Origin: CADEED01 sp964444835
GTDB taxonomy: Bacteria > Pseudomonadota > Gammaproteobacteria > Steroidobacterales > Steroidobacteraceae
Direction of reading: 5' to 3'
Assembly (NCBI GenBank): GCA_964444835.1
Contig: CAYUIT010000036.1
Span: 1 to 38,869 of the forward strand
DNA: 38,869 nt
Numbering within the stretch: the first letter of the stretch is position 1; each line of letters starts with the position of its first letter. The position numbers and the translations under genes were made by a program. Under the pieces are notes generated by a model. It was not told where the DNA came from. It ran no database searches and worked only from the letters and a program-made list of their open reading frames with translations. Shown here piece after piece: positions 1-7,929 of this stretch.

Positions 1-387
1 GGCTCGAGCCGCGAACACGCGGTGTGGGCGCTGTTCGAGTACGGGATTCGCGCGGTGATTGCGCCAAGCTTCTCGCCCATCTTCTATGGTAATTGCGTGC
101 GCAATGGCATCGTGCCCGTGAAGCTGTCGGCCGCCGATGTTTTGACACTCGCGACGGCTGGGGCTAACGACTCGGCGACGCGTAAGGTCACCGTCGATTT
201 GCAAGCGTGTGAGGTGCGGTGCGGCGCGCAGACCTTTCGCTTCGACATCGAAGCAGAGGCCCGCGAAATGCTCCTCGAAGGGCTTGACGCGATCGATCTG
301 ACTCTCAAGCAACGGCCGGCGATTGCGGCGTTCCACGCGCGTGATCGTGAACTTCGGCCTTGGATCTACGAGATGAAATCACCATGA
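1..387 (+). CDS. leuD: LeuD-like (de)hydratase small subunit, 5'-truncated
   Basis: C-terminal 128 residues of an aconitase-superfamily small (swivel) subunit; the reading frame is open from base 1. The first visible residues, GSSREHAVWAL, form the conserved LeuD/aconitase-small-subunit motif, followed by FGIRAVIAPSF-like sequence (here YGIRAVIAPSF) and FYGNCVRNGIVPV. In leucine synthesis the LeuC-LeuD pair isomerises 2- to 3-isopropylmalate; related pairs hydrate citraconate or dimethylmaleate. No leuB or leuA is visible. Instead the stop codon overlaps the start of an HMG-CoA-lyase-family gene (ATGA at 384-387) and a CoA-transferase gene comes next. This context argues for a catabolic hydratase rather than a leucine enzyme, but the large subunit lies outside the window. 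The family is certain; the substrate is not. Confidence 0.88.
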   Translation, partial: GSSREHAVWALFEYGIRAVIAPSFSPIFYGNCVRNGIVPVKLSAADVLTLATAGANDSATRKVTVDLQACEVRCGAQTFRFDIEAEAREMLLEGLDAIDLTLKQRPAIAAFHARDRELRPWIYEMKSP

Positions 388-1331
388 GCGAACAAATTCT
401 GATCAGCGAAGTCGGGCCGCGCGATGGGTTGCAGAGCATCAAACCCACGATGTCGCTCGCCGCGAAGCAAGCATGGATCGCGGCGGAAGCCGCCGCGGGC
501 GTACGGGAAATCGAAGTGGGTAGCTTCGTGCCGGCGCATGTGCTGCCGCAGCTTGCCGATACGGCACAGGTCGTCGCGTTCGCACGCACGATCCCGGGCC
601 TCACGGTCGCCGTGCTGGTGCCGAATCTGAAGGGTGCTGAGGCGGCCGTGCAGGCCGGGGCGCACAAGATCACGATTCCCTTGTCGGCCTCCGAAACCCA
701 CAGCTTGAAGAACGTGCGTCGGACGCATGCGCAAATGTTGGATGAGACGCGCAGCATCGTTGCGCTGCTGCGATCGCTCCCCGCCGAGCGACGGCCGAAG
801 TTTGAAGGTGGATTGTCGACCGCTTTTGGCTGCACGATCGAAGGTGTCGTCGCGCCGGATAAAGTCGTTAGGCTCGCAGAACAGTTGATGGCGGCGGGCT
901 GCGATGAAGTGGGCCTGTCCGATACCACGGGCTACGCCCATCCTGCGCAAGTCAAAGATTTGGTGAGGCGCGTGAAACGCGCTGTCGGAGATGAGAATTT
1001 GTCGGGCCTGCATTTGCACAACACACGTGGCCTTGGGCTCGCGAACGTGCTCGCCGGTCTGGAAGTGGGCATCACCACATTCGATAGTTCGCTGGGCGGG
1101 CTCGGTGGTTGCCCCTTCGCGCCAGGCGCGTCTGGCAATATCGTCACGGAAGATCTCGTCTTCATGCTCGAGGCGATGGGGCTCGTCACGGGCATCGATC
1201 TGTCGCGCTTGCTCGAAGTTCGCAAGATCTTGCGCGAGGCATTGCCGAGCGAGGACCTGTACGGCTTCACGCCAGACGCAGGCTTGCCGTTGGGGTTTGT
1301 CCCGGCGACGCGCCCCGGTCATGCAGCGTAG
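384..1331 (+). CDS. HMG-CoA lyase family enzyme (HMG-CoA or citramalyl-CoA lyase type)
   Basis: 315-residue TIM-barrel lyase of the DRE-TIM/HMGL-like family, which splits a 3-hydroxyacyl-CoA by retro-Claisen cleavage to acetyl-CoA plus an oxoacid. Visible motifs are GPRDGLQ (Arg13, Asp14), metal-ligand pair HLH (His210, His212) and the cysteine loop GGLGGCPFAPGASGN (Cys243, Asn252). The segment after the histidines reads HNTRG, where classical HMG-CoA lyases have HDTYG, so the substrate may differ. The ATG at 384 is chosen because it overlaps the preceding stop and begins right at the conserved domain; a TTG at 360 would only add eight unsupported residues. The CoA-transferase downstream probably makes the CoA ester this enzyme cleaves. 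Confidence 0.9.
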   Translation: MSEQILISEVGPRDGLQSIKPTMSLAAKQAWIAAEAAAGVREIEVGSFVPAHVLPQLADTAQVVAFARTIPGLTVAVLVPNLKGAEAAVQAGAHKITIPLSASETHSLKNVRRTHAQMLDETRSIVALLRSLPAERRPKFEGGLSTAFGCTIEGVVAPDKVVRLAEQLMAAGCDEVGLSDTTGYAHPAQVKDLVRRVKRAVGDENLSGLHLHNTRGLGLANVLAGLEVGITTFDSSLGGLGGCPFAPGASGNIVTEDLVFMLEAMGLVTGIDLSRLLEVRKILREALPSEDLYGFTPDAGLPLGFVPATRPGHAA

Positions 1332-1367
1332 CTCGCTGCCACGCTGTTCATGTCGGAGATCCACAAG

Positions 1368-2546
1368 ATGAGTTTGCCGCTGTCGGGAATCAAGGTCGTC
1401 GAGTTCACTCACATGGTGATGGGCCCCGCCGTCGGCGCCATCTTGGTCGAGCTGGGCGCTGAGGTAATCAAAATCGAGCCGCTGGGCGGCGACCAAACAC
1501 GTGAGTTGTTAGGGTCGGGTGCCGGATATTTTCCAACTTACAACCGTAACAAGCAGAGCATCATCCTCAACTTGAAGGATGCTCGTGGACTCGCGCTCGC
1601 CAAGCGGTTGGTCGCGCGCGCCGATGTGCTGGTCGAGAATTTCCGCCAAGGCGCGCTCGATAAACTGGGGCTCACGTATGAGGCGCTAGCGGCGGAGAAT
1701 CCACGGCTGATCTTCTGCTCGGAAAAAGGCTTCTTGTCCGGGCCGTACGAGCATCGCACTGCGCTCGACGAAGTGGCGCAGATGATGGGCGGGCTGGCCT
1801 ACATGACCGGCCCGCCGGGCCGACCGCTGCGCGCGGGCTCGTCGGTCATCGATATCGCGGGCGGGATGTTCGGCGTGATCGCGATCCTCGCGGCAATTGA
1901 ACAACGGCATCGGACAGGGCGGGGGCAAAAAGTCTCGAGTTCGCTGTTCGAGACGACGGTCTACATGATCGGTCAGCACATGGCGCAGAAAGCCGTCACG
2001 GGCAAAGCTGCGGCGCCGATGCCAGCGCGCATCTCAGCCTGGGCCATCTATGATGTGTTCGACACCGCCGACGAGCAGCAAGTCTTCGTCGGCGTCGTTT
2101 CCGATGCGCTATGGGAAAAATTCTGCGCGGCCTTCGAGCTCCAGGAGCTCGGCGCCAACCCGGCTTTCAAGACCAACAACCAACGCGTGCAAGCACGCGA
2201 GCAGCTCATGCCGCAGGTGCGTGCGCTGTTCAAGACCTTCACCAAGGCGGACTTGATCGCCAAGCTCGAGCGCACGGGGCTGCCGTTTGCGCCCATCGGG
2301 CGTCCAGAGGACATGTTCGACGATCCGCACCTGCTCGCAAGCGGCGGACTCACCGATGTCACGCTGGCCGACGGGCGTGTGACGAAGCTGCCGACACTGC
2401 CCATTGAAATGGATGGCGAACGCGTGAGCCGGGGCGGGCAATTGGCGGCACGCGGCGCGCACACGCGGGAGATCCTGCGGGATTTGGGACTGGGGGATGC
2501 TGAGATCGATCAACTACGTGCCGAGCGAGTGATCGAAGGGGATTAG
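1368..2546 (+). CDS. CaiB/BaiF (class III) CoA-transferase
   Basis: 392-residue class III CoA-transferase. N-terminal sequence SGIKVVEFTHMVMGPAVG, then AEVIKIEP and FPTYNRNKQSIILNLK are typical of the formyl-CoA transferase/CaiB fold; the catalytic aspartate is probably Asp162 in SSVIDIAGGMFG, and VLVENFRQGALDKLGL is also a family signature. These enzymes move CoA from a donor such as succinyl-CoA to a carboxylic acid. The start at 1368 is preferred over the in-frame ATG at 1350 because GGAG lies at 1355-1358, nine bases upstream. It is the third gene of the hydratase-lyase-transferase cassette, so it would activate the hydroxyacid that the lyase then cleaves. Substrate cannot be read from sequence. 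Confidence 0.9.
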   Translation: MSLPLSGIKVVEFTHMVMGPAVGAILVELGAEVIKIEPLGGDQTRELLGSGAGYFPTYNRNKQSIILNLKDARGLALAKRLVARADVLVENFRQGALDKLGLTYEALAAENPRLIFCSEKGFLSGPYEHRTALDEVAQMMGGLAYMTGPPGRPLRAGSSVIDIAGGMFGVIAILAAIEQRHRTGRGQKVSSSLFETTVYMIGQHMAQKAVTGKAAAPMPARISAWAIYDVFDTADEQQVFVGVVSDALWEKFCAAFELQELGANPAFKTNNQRVQAREQLMPQVRALFKTFTKADLIAKLERTGLPFAPIGRPEDMFDDPHLLASGGLTDVTLADGRVTKLPTLPIEMDGERVSRGGQLAARGAHTREILRDLGLGDAEIDQLRAERVIEGD

Positions 2547-2550
2547 AAGT

Positions 2551-2602
2551 CGGCGCTCCAGCACCGATACGAGGGGTTGATCGGCTTTGCGCTGGAGCGC
2601 CG
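2551..2602. terminator. long inverted repeat between convergent genes
   Basis: Perfect 12-bp arms at 2551-2562 and 2591-2602 (CGGCGCTCCAGC and its complement) enclose 28 bases; inside them a second pair, CCGAT (2564-2568) and ATCGG (2580-2584), can also pair. It sits just after the CoA-transferase stop and before the end of the convergent LysR gene, where a bidirectional terminator is expected. There is no T-run on either side, so this is not a classical rho-independent terminator. Confidence 0.45.
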
Positions 2603-2702
2603 TGTTCGAAAAAGTGCGGCTCGAACGAGGCACAGATTAAGGCCCGCCGCGCTCGACGACAAACGATGATTTGGCGTGTTACAGATGAATAGATTTCATC
2701 TG

Positions 2703-3599
2703 TCAGCTGTGCCGAAACTCGCTCAACATCCAGCTGATTAGCGCCCGCACCTCGGTACGCGCACCATCTTCGCGCCGGTGCACCAGAAAGTAGCTGTCGT
2801 CCGTCGGTATCTCCACGCCCGAGATTCGCACCAGCACGCCGGAGGTGAAACGCGGCGCGCACAAGCGAGCGGGCACCAGTGCGATGCCGACGCCTTCCTC
2901 GGCGGCACGCACGACGGCCGGCATTGTGTCGAGTGCGAGCAAGCTGCGCGGCGCGATGCCGCTGAAGCCCGCGGATTTGATCCAACGCGTGAAGGCCTCG
3001 GGCCGTGTTTTGTGCACGATCAACGAGTATTCCTTCATCGCTTGCTTGCCTTGCTCGCGGAGTCGTTCAGCGACTCGCGGCGAGCCGGCCGCCACCAACT
3101 GTTGCTTGAATAACCGCCAGCCTTCGACGCCGCGCGGCTTGTTCGGCGCCAGCACCACCGACACGTCGGCACCGGGCTCATGCTGGTCGGGGAACAGGGC
3201 GAGCGTCTTGACCTCGATATCGATTCCGGGTCGGCTGGCTTGGAATTGCGACAGGCGCGGCAGGAACAGCTCGCTTGCGAACAGCGGCGGGAGCACGATT
3301 CGCAGCGTGCGCGCTGAGCGATTACGCGCGACGCGGCGGACGGCGCGGTCGATATTGTCGAGCAACGGCTCAACCTCGTCGACCAACGTTTGACCGGCCG
3401 CCGTCAGCTCGATCGCCCGAGCTTTGCGCGAGAACAGCTTGATTGCGAGCTGCTCTTCGATACGGCGAATCTGATGGCTGACAGCCGATGGCGTGACATT
3501 CAGCGCGCGGGCTGTCTCACTAAAGCTGAGGCAGCGTGCGGCCACACAGAACACGCGCAAGTCGCGCAGCGGAAGCGGTCGTATTGGCACGCGCCGCAA
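2703..3599 (-). CDS. LysR-type transcriptional regulator, GcvA-like
   Basis: 298-residue LysR-family regulator. The N-terminal winged helix-turn-helix is clear: LRVFCVAARCLSFSETARAL, then NVTPSAVSHQIRRIEEQL and LFSRKARAIELTAAG (about residues 13-68), a pattern typical of the GcvA/AmpR branch. The rest is the periplasmic-binding-like effector domain. Start is TTG at 3599 or GTG at 3590; neither has a good ribosome-binding site. It converges on the lyase/CoA-transferase operon rather than diverging from it, so regulation of that operon is possible but not shown by layout; its upstream neighbour on the same strand is the DUF1838 gene. Effector unknown. Confidence 0.88.
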   Translation of the reverse strand: MRRVPIRPLPLRDLRVFCVAARCLSFSETARALNVTPSAVSHQIRRIEEQLAIKLFSRKARAIELTAAGQTLVDEVEPLLDNIDRAVRRVARNRSARTLRIVLPPLFASELFLPRLSQFQASRPGIDIEVKTLALFPDQHEPGADVSVVLAPNKPRGVEGWRLFKQQLVAAGSPRVAERLREQGKQAMKEYSLIVHKTRPEAFTRWIKSAGFSGIAPRSLLALDTMPAVVRAAEEGVGIALVPARLCAPRFTSGVLVRISGVEIPTDDSYFLVHRREDGARTEVRALISWMLSEFRHS

Positions 3600-3634
3600 T
3601 ATACACGAGTCGTTAGCCGTTGCCGCGCGCGACG

Positions 3635-3658
3635 GCGCACTGCACCGTAGCAGTGCGC
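3635..3658 (-). terminator. hairpin after the DUF1838 gene
   Basis: Perfect 9-bp arms GCGCACTGC (3635-3643) and GCAGTGCGC (3650-3658) with a 6-base loop lie 40 bases past the stop of the minus-strand DUF1838 gene and before the LysR gene. No T-tract follows on the minus strand, so termination is only a possibility; it could also be a regulator-binding palindrome. Confidence 0.35.
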
Positions 3659-3697
3659 TGCAAGCGCGGGGACAGTGCGGCGGGCTTAACGCCGCGC

Positions 3698-4627
3698 TTA
3701 GGGCGCTGGCTTATCCTGGGCGCGACGTTCGTCGATCCACTTCTTGGTGATCGTCCACGTCGTTTCGTTCGGCCGCGCATCGTCCAGCGGCGGCGGCGAC
3801 AAATACTGCGGGTAGCGCGTCGTCAGCACGTTCATCAGTGCCGGCGGGATCTTCTTCGCATCGAAGGTCGAGAAGCCCGTCGCATTGAAAATCATCAAGC
3901 CAGGCCGATCGCCCATCTTCATCCACGGCAACAAGCCGGAGATTCGCTGCCAACTGATGCGCGACTCGCCGATGCGCACACGCTTATCGTCGAAGAAATC
4001 TTGTGCACGATAAAACGTATTGAAGATTTCCATCGCGTGATACTTCCCGCCGACGAACTCCTGATACGGCCCTGCGAGCGGGTTCTCATAGAACAGCGGG
4101 ACTTCATTCGAAGCCACCAAGGTGTCGCCGTACGAGCGCAACTTCACCTGTAGGGGCTTGCCGTCTTCCGTGAGTGCGAAGGTCGGTCGACGCATGTTCA
4201 CGGGATCGTTTGCGACATGAATGACTTCGACGGTAGTGCCGGTCCACGGATTGACCCAGCGATCGATGATTTCGTTCGTGCGGGGATCGAGGTACACCAT
4301 GATCTCGCGCGACACACTGCGAAAGCCGGAGCCGCGCGCGGGATCGCTCAGGCGTGCGCATTGCCGCGTATTGATACCGACCACGTTGAAGAGGTGGCGG
4401 TCTTTCTCGCCAGGAATTCGGCTATACAGCTTGCCCTCCCACATGCCGTAGCGCGTGACACCTTGCTCGGTCGTGCCGCAAGTTTGTTTGCTAGACCACG
4501 TCAGGGCGGCTTCGCCCGAGCGTTCAGCGAGAGGTGTTAGTAGGCCGTCGCCCCAGGCGATGGGGAGCGCTGTGAGCAGCGTGATGCCACCACAAATGCC
4601 GATTCGTTGGCGCGTTGTCGTCATCAT
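3698..4627 (-). CDS. DUF1838 family protein with signal peptide
   Basis: 309-residue protein of the DUF1838 family, recognised from the pattern WEGKLYSRIPGEKDRHLFNVVGINTRQC, SREIMVYLDPRTNEIIDRWVNPWTG and VIHVANDPVNM, split here from residues about 62 to 150. Function of the family is unknown. The N-terminus is a short charged stretch followed by a hydrophobic run (IGICGGITLLTALPIAWG), read as a Sec-type signal, so the protein is probably periplasmic. The ATG at 4627 has GGGGAGA a few bases upstream. It is monocistronic or leads weakly into the LysR gene downstream on the same strand. No catalytic residues can be assigned. Confidence 0.8.
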   Translation of the reverse strand: MMTTTRQRIGICGGITLLTALPIAWGDGLLTPLAERSGEAALTWSSKQTCGTTEQGVTRYGMWEGKLYSRIPGEKDRHLFNVVGINTRQCARLSDPARGSGFRSVSREIMVYLDPRTNEIIDRWVNPWTGTTVEVIHVANDPVNMRRPTFALTEDGKPLQVKLRSYGDTLVASNEVPLFYENPLAGPYQEFVGGKYHAMEIFNTFYRAQDFFDDKRVRIGESRISWQRISGLLPWMKMGDRPGLMIFNATGFSTFDAKKIPPALMNVLTTRYPQYLSPPPLDDARPNETTWTITKKWIDERRAQDKPAP

Positions 4628-4744
4628 CCTGGTCTCCCCTCGGTCGTCTTCGAGTCACGTGCGGCGTCAGCATTTCAGAGTTGCGCGCTGCTTCGCAAGT
4701 GCCACGGTTGCCACTCAGGCGCTTGCAGGTCAGCATATCGCCTC

Positions 4745-5840
4745 ATGACGCTCGATTGCCGCCAGCCGCTCCACGTCGACCACCAGTTCGGACAGGGTGG
4801 ACGAACGGCGCGCGAGCGGCGCGTGTTGTTGGCGATGTCGATCACCGTGGTAGTGATGATCGCCGAGATCGTCGTCGGTTGGTTGTCCGGCTCGATGGCG
4901 TTGCTGGCAGACGGCGTGCACATGGGAACGCATGCGCTCGCGCTGGGGATCGCGCTCGGCGCGTACGTCATCGCGCGCCGCTACGCAGCCGATCGACGCT
5001 TCAGTTTCGGTACGGGCAAGGTTCAAGAACTCGCGGGCTTCGCGAGCGCCATCCTGCTCGGCGTGACGGCGGTTGCGATTGCATTTGAAGCGGTGCAGCG
5101 CTTGCTTGCGCCGCAACCGATCGATTACTGGCAAGCGCTGATCGCCGCGTGTGTCGGGTTGGCTGCCAATGTCGCGTCGTACTTCGCGCTGCGCGGGGCG
5201 GAGGGCGACCATGCGCACCATGCCCATTCACAGGCGCATNNNNNNNNNNNNNNNNNNNNNNNNNNNNNNNNNNNNNNNNNNNNNNNNNNNNNNNNNNNNN
5301 NNNNNNNNNNNNNNNNNNNNNNNNNNNNNNNNNNNNNNNCATCATCACGAGCATGAACACGAGCATGAGCATGCTGATTCGAATCTTCGCGGTGCGATCT
5401 TGCACGTGCTGGCCGATACGCTGACTTCGGTCGGTGCCATTGTGGCGCTCGTCGCTGGCGCGAGTTGGGGTTGGGCTTGGCTCGATCCGGCGGTCGCTCT
5501 CGCGGCCGCAGTTGTCGTTGCGGCGTGGGCGGTCGGCCTCGTGCGGACCACTGCGCGCGTGCTGCTCGATCGCGAGGCCCCAGAGCCCGTGCGCCAAGCG
5601 ATCGTTTCGAGTTTGCAAACCGACGGTGACTCACAGGTCGTCGATTTGCACGTTTGGGCAATCGCGCCTGGCCGCTACACGGTCGTGGCGTCGGTGGTGG
5701 CCCATCATGCGCAGCAGCCGCGCGATTACAAGTTGCGATTGGAGCAAACGCTCGGGATCATCCACCCGGTGATTGAAGTTCACCGCTGCACCGCCCACGA
5801 TGCGCCTCCGCTGCAACGCGCACCGGAGTTGTCCGCATGA
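4745..5840 (+). CDS. dmeF: CDF-family Co(II)/Ni(II) efflux transporter DmeF, interrupted by an assembly gap
   Basis: Inner-membrane cation diffusion facilitator exporting divalent metal by proton exchange. The 165 visible N-terminal residues start with the DmeF-like LHVDHQF, then TM1 to TM4 with the TM2 metal site LLADGVHMGTHALAL (Asp56, His59, His63) and RFSFGTGKVQELAGFASA. The 166 visible C-terminal residues start in a His-Glu repeat, then TM5 (LHVLADTLTSVGAI, metal ligands His and Asp), TM6 and the cytoplasmic domain with LHVWAIAPGRYTVVASVV. The 100 Ns fall exactly in the His-rich TM4-TM5 loop; upstream and downstream parts are in different frames across 100 bases, so the true missing length should be a multiple of three. 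At least 331 residues plus the missing loop. Stop overlaps the next gene (ATGA). Confidence 0.9.
5240..5339. other. assembly gap (100 N) in the His-rich loop of dmeF
   Basis: Exactly 100 Ns, the usual placeholder for a gap of unknown length. The flanks are CAT/CAC/GAG-rich (His and Glu codons), a low-complexity repeat likely to have broken the assembly. The gene clearly continues on both sides. Confidence 0.97.
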
Positions 5841-7216
5841 ATGCTGCGCTATCGCTTGCGGCGACGGCGGGTTGTCAGTGCGTGCGCTGCGGCACGGCGG
5901 CGCTTGAAGTTCGGCGTGAAGGCTGGGTTTGCACGGCGTGCGGTGCGGGCTACCCCGTCATTGGCGATGTGCCATGGTTGTTTCGCGATCCGCAGGACGC
6001 GCTCGCGGGCTGGCGCACGCGATTCGACCTACTGCGCTCACAATTGCGCGAGCGCGCCGCGCAGCTCGCCGCCGAGGCCGAAGCGGAATCGGCACGGCCC
6101 GCAACCTGCCGAAGGCTGACTCACTGGTCAGCCGCGTGTGCCGACCAAGTTACGCGGCTCGAACGCTTGTTAGCACCGCTCGGCTTCGGGTCGCCAGCGC
6201 CGCGCGGCGAGACCCTGCAAGCGCTTGGTGTCCAGTTGCCGCTCGAGCAGGGCCTCACTAACTACTACGTCAACGTCCATCGCGACTGGTGCTGGGGTGA
6301 CGAGGAGAACGAAGCCACGTTCGCCGAAGTGCGCGCCGTCGCAGGTGCGCCGCTGCGGCTCGGGCGGACGCTGGTGGTCGGCGCAGGGGCGGGCCGCCTC
6401 GCATTCGATCTCAACGAGCGAGCCGAGCACGCCGAGTTGATCGTCAGCGACTTCAATCCGTTGCTGCTGTTCGTCGCGCGCGAGTTGTTTGCCGGCCGGA
6501 CGCTGGACTTGTACGAGTTTCCGATTGCGCCACGACGCCTCGAGGATTGCGCTGTCTTGCGCACGTTGCGTGCGCCGCCGCCGTCGCGGCCGACACCCCA
6601 ACTGATACTCGCCGATGCGCTCGACTCGCCGTTCGTCGCGGGGGGCTACGACACGGTGGTGACACCGTGGTTCATCGACATCGTCGGCGAACCGTTTGCG
6701 ACCGTCGCCGCGCGGGTGAATGCGTGGCTCAGGCCTGGCGGCCGTTGGATCAATACCGGCTCGGTAGCATTTAATCTCGCTCGGTTGGCGGATCGCTTGA
6801 GTGGCGATGAGGTGCTCGCCGCGCTGGGGGATGCCGGCTTCGATAATGTCAACATGCGTGAGGGTTGCGTGCCCTACATGCGCTCGCCGGCCAGTCGACA
6901 TGCGCGTCTCGAGACCGTGCTCACGTGGTGTGCAACCAAGCACGCGGCCGTACCAGCACCCGCGGCGCGTGAACTCCCAGCATGGCTCACGAACACGCAG
7001 CTCGCCGTGCCGCGACCGGCGGCACTCGAGTTCGAACAGATCTCGTCGCGTATCCACGCGTTCTTGTTGGCGCTCGTCAATGGCGAGCGTTCGATCGCCG
7101 AGATGGTTCGAATGGTGATCGAGCAAAAGTTGCTGCCCGCGGCCGATGCCGAGGCCGCGATCAAGCAATTCCTGCGGCGTACGCACGAGCGCAGCGCACA
7201 GCGCAGCGACTTCTAG
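5837..7216 (+). CDS. SAM-dependent methyltransferase, carnosine-N-methyltransferase-like, with Trm112-like zinc ribbon
   Basis: 459-residue three-part protein. Residues 13-49 form a zinc ribbon (Cys15, Cys18, Cys32, Cys35) ending YPVIGDVPWLF, as in Trm112-like domains. The centre is a Rossmann methyltransferase: LVVGAGAGRLAFDL (about 178-191, SAM loop), SDFNP (205-209), then VVTPWFIDIV and LRPGGRWINTGSVAFN (about 274-313), which resemble the N2227/CARNMT1 family that methylates histidine-type imidazoles. The stretch NYYVNVHRDWCWGDEENE (about 142-159) precedes the SAM loop. The C-terminal 60 residues look like a small PqqD/winged-helix-like domain (LALVNGERSIAEMVRMVIEQ). Its ATG overlaps the dmeF stop, so the two are coupled. 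Substrate unknown; the CARNMT1 resemblance is by eye. Confidence 0.72.
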   Translation: MNAALSLAATAGCQCVRCGTAALEVRREGWVCTACGAGYPVIGDVPWLFRDPQDALAGWRTRFDLLRSQLRERAAQLAAEAEAESARPATCRRLTHWSAACADQVTRLERLLAPLGFGSPAPRGETLQALGVQLPLEQGLTNYYVNVHRDWCWGDEENEATFAEVRAVAGAPLRLGRTLVVGAGAGRLAFDLNERAEHAELIVSDFNPLLLFVARELFAGRTLDLYEFPIAPRRLEDCAVLRTLRAPPPSRPTPQLILADALDSPFVAGGYDTVVTPWFIDIVGEPFATVAARVNAWLRPGGRWINTGSVAFNLARLADRLSGDEVLAALGDAGFDNVNMREGCVPYMRSPASRHARLETVLTWCATKHAAVPAPAARELPAWLTNTQLAVPRPAALEFEQISSRIHAFLLALVNGERSIAEMVRMVIEQKLLPAADAEAAIKQFLRRTHERSAQRSDF

Positions 7217-7244
7217 CGGCACGGGCGCGGTTTAGGGGGGACTG

Positions 7245-7922
7245 ATGAGTTCGCAAATCAAGGCCGCCGGCGTGGCAGCGCTATTCGTGTTCTGGGCGTT
7301 TGCCGTACACCTGGCAAATATCTTCTATTTCGAGCCGCAGATGGGCTTCCATACTCTGCGCGACTACATCCACGTGCCGCAGTTGTTAGTGGGCCTGCGT
7401 TCGTCGAGTTGGCTCTGGACCGGCTATGGGCACTTCGCAACTGGCATCGCGTTGGTCGTATTGAGCGCCGTCACGGTGCAATGGGCTCGCAGCCGGGCGC
7501 CGATCGGCGCGCTCTTGGTCGGTGCGATCGGCGTGCTCGCGGCATTCGCGTTCCTGCTGATGGGGATTATCGATTTGCAAGGTCGCGATATCTTGTTCGC
7601 GTTCGATCTGAGCAACCCCGGCCATACCCCTGCGTTCGTCGGCAGCGTGGCGTTGTTGCGCAATATCGTCAACGTCACTGCGATCGTGCTCCTGGGCTGG
7701 TTCATCGTGCAGTTCACGTGGACGCTACGCACGATCGGCAAGCTGCCACTGCTCTTCGCGGTGTTCAGTTACGTCACTGGCTTGGTGGCGTTTTGGCTGT
7801 TCCGAACGCCCACAGTGTACGGCGTTGCGTACGTGCTCATTCCGCTCTGGGCGCTCGCGCTCGGGATATTGCTCTACGCGCGCGCCGATAGCATGGCGCG
7901 CTTCGAGGAAAAATACTTGTGA
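7245..7922 (+). CDS. uncharacterised six-helix membrane protein
   Basis: 225-residue hydrophobic protein with about six predicted transmembrane segments: residues about 7-28, 57-78, 84-108, 130-157, 164-186 and 190-212, with short polar loops. No family motif is recognised; its general form resembles small uncharacterised bacterial membrane proteins. A strong purine-rich ribosome-binding site (AGGGGGGA) lies just before the ATG at 7245. It follows the methyltransferase by 28 bases on the same strand and probably belongs to the dmeF operon. The next gene is convergent and begins seven bases after its stop. No function is proposed. Confidence 0.75.
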   Translation: MSSQIKAAGVAALFVFWAFAVHLANIFYFEPQMGFHTLRDYIHVPQLLVGLRSSSWLWTGYGHFATGIALVVLSAVTVQWARSRAPIGALLVGAIGVLAAFAFLLMGIIDLQGRDILFAFDLSNPGHTPAFVGSVALLRNIVNVTAIVLLGWFIVQFTWTLRTIGKLPLLFAVFSYVTGLVAFWLFRTPTVYGVAYVLIPLWALALGILLYARADSMARFEEKYL

Positions 7923-7929
7923 GGCGTCA

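Noticed and set aside
366..1496. Long minus-strand open frame of 376 codons opposite the lyase gene
   Set aside because: It is a shadow of a GC-rich gene. The translation is rich in Arg, His, Gln and Asp without any domain, while the plus strand encodes a clear lyase with intact motifs.
3620..4153. Plus-strand open frame opposite the DUF1838 gene
   Set aside because: Arg-rich shadow; the minus-strand product has family motifs and a signal peptide.
5208..5375. CAT/CAC/GAG repeats around the Ns as a CRISPR-like or tandem-repeat array
   Set aside because: They are His/Glu codons of the DmeF loop in the correct frames on both sides; there are no spacers or constant repeat units.
6170..7222. Minus-strand open frame of 350 codons opposite the methyltransferase
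   Set aside because: The same type of shadow: low-complexity Arg/Glu/Gln-rich product and no ribosome-binding site; the plus strand has zinc-ribbon and SAM motifs.
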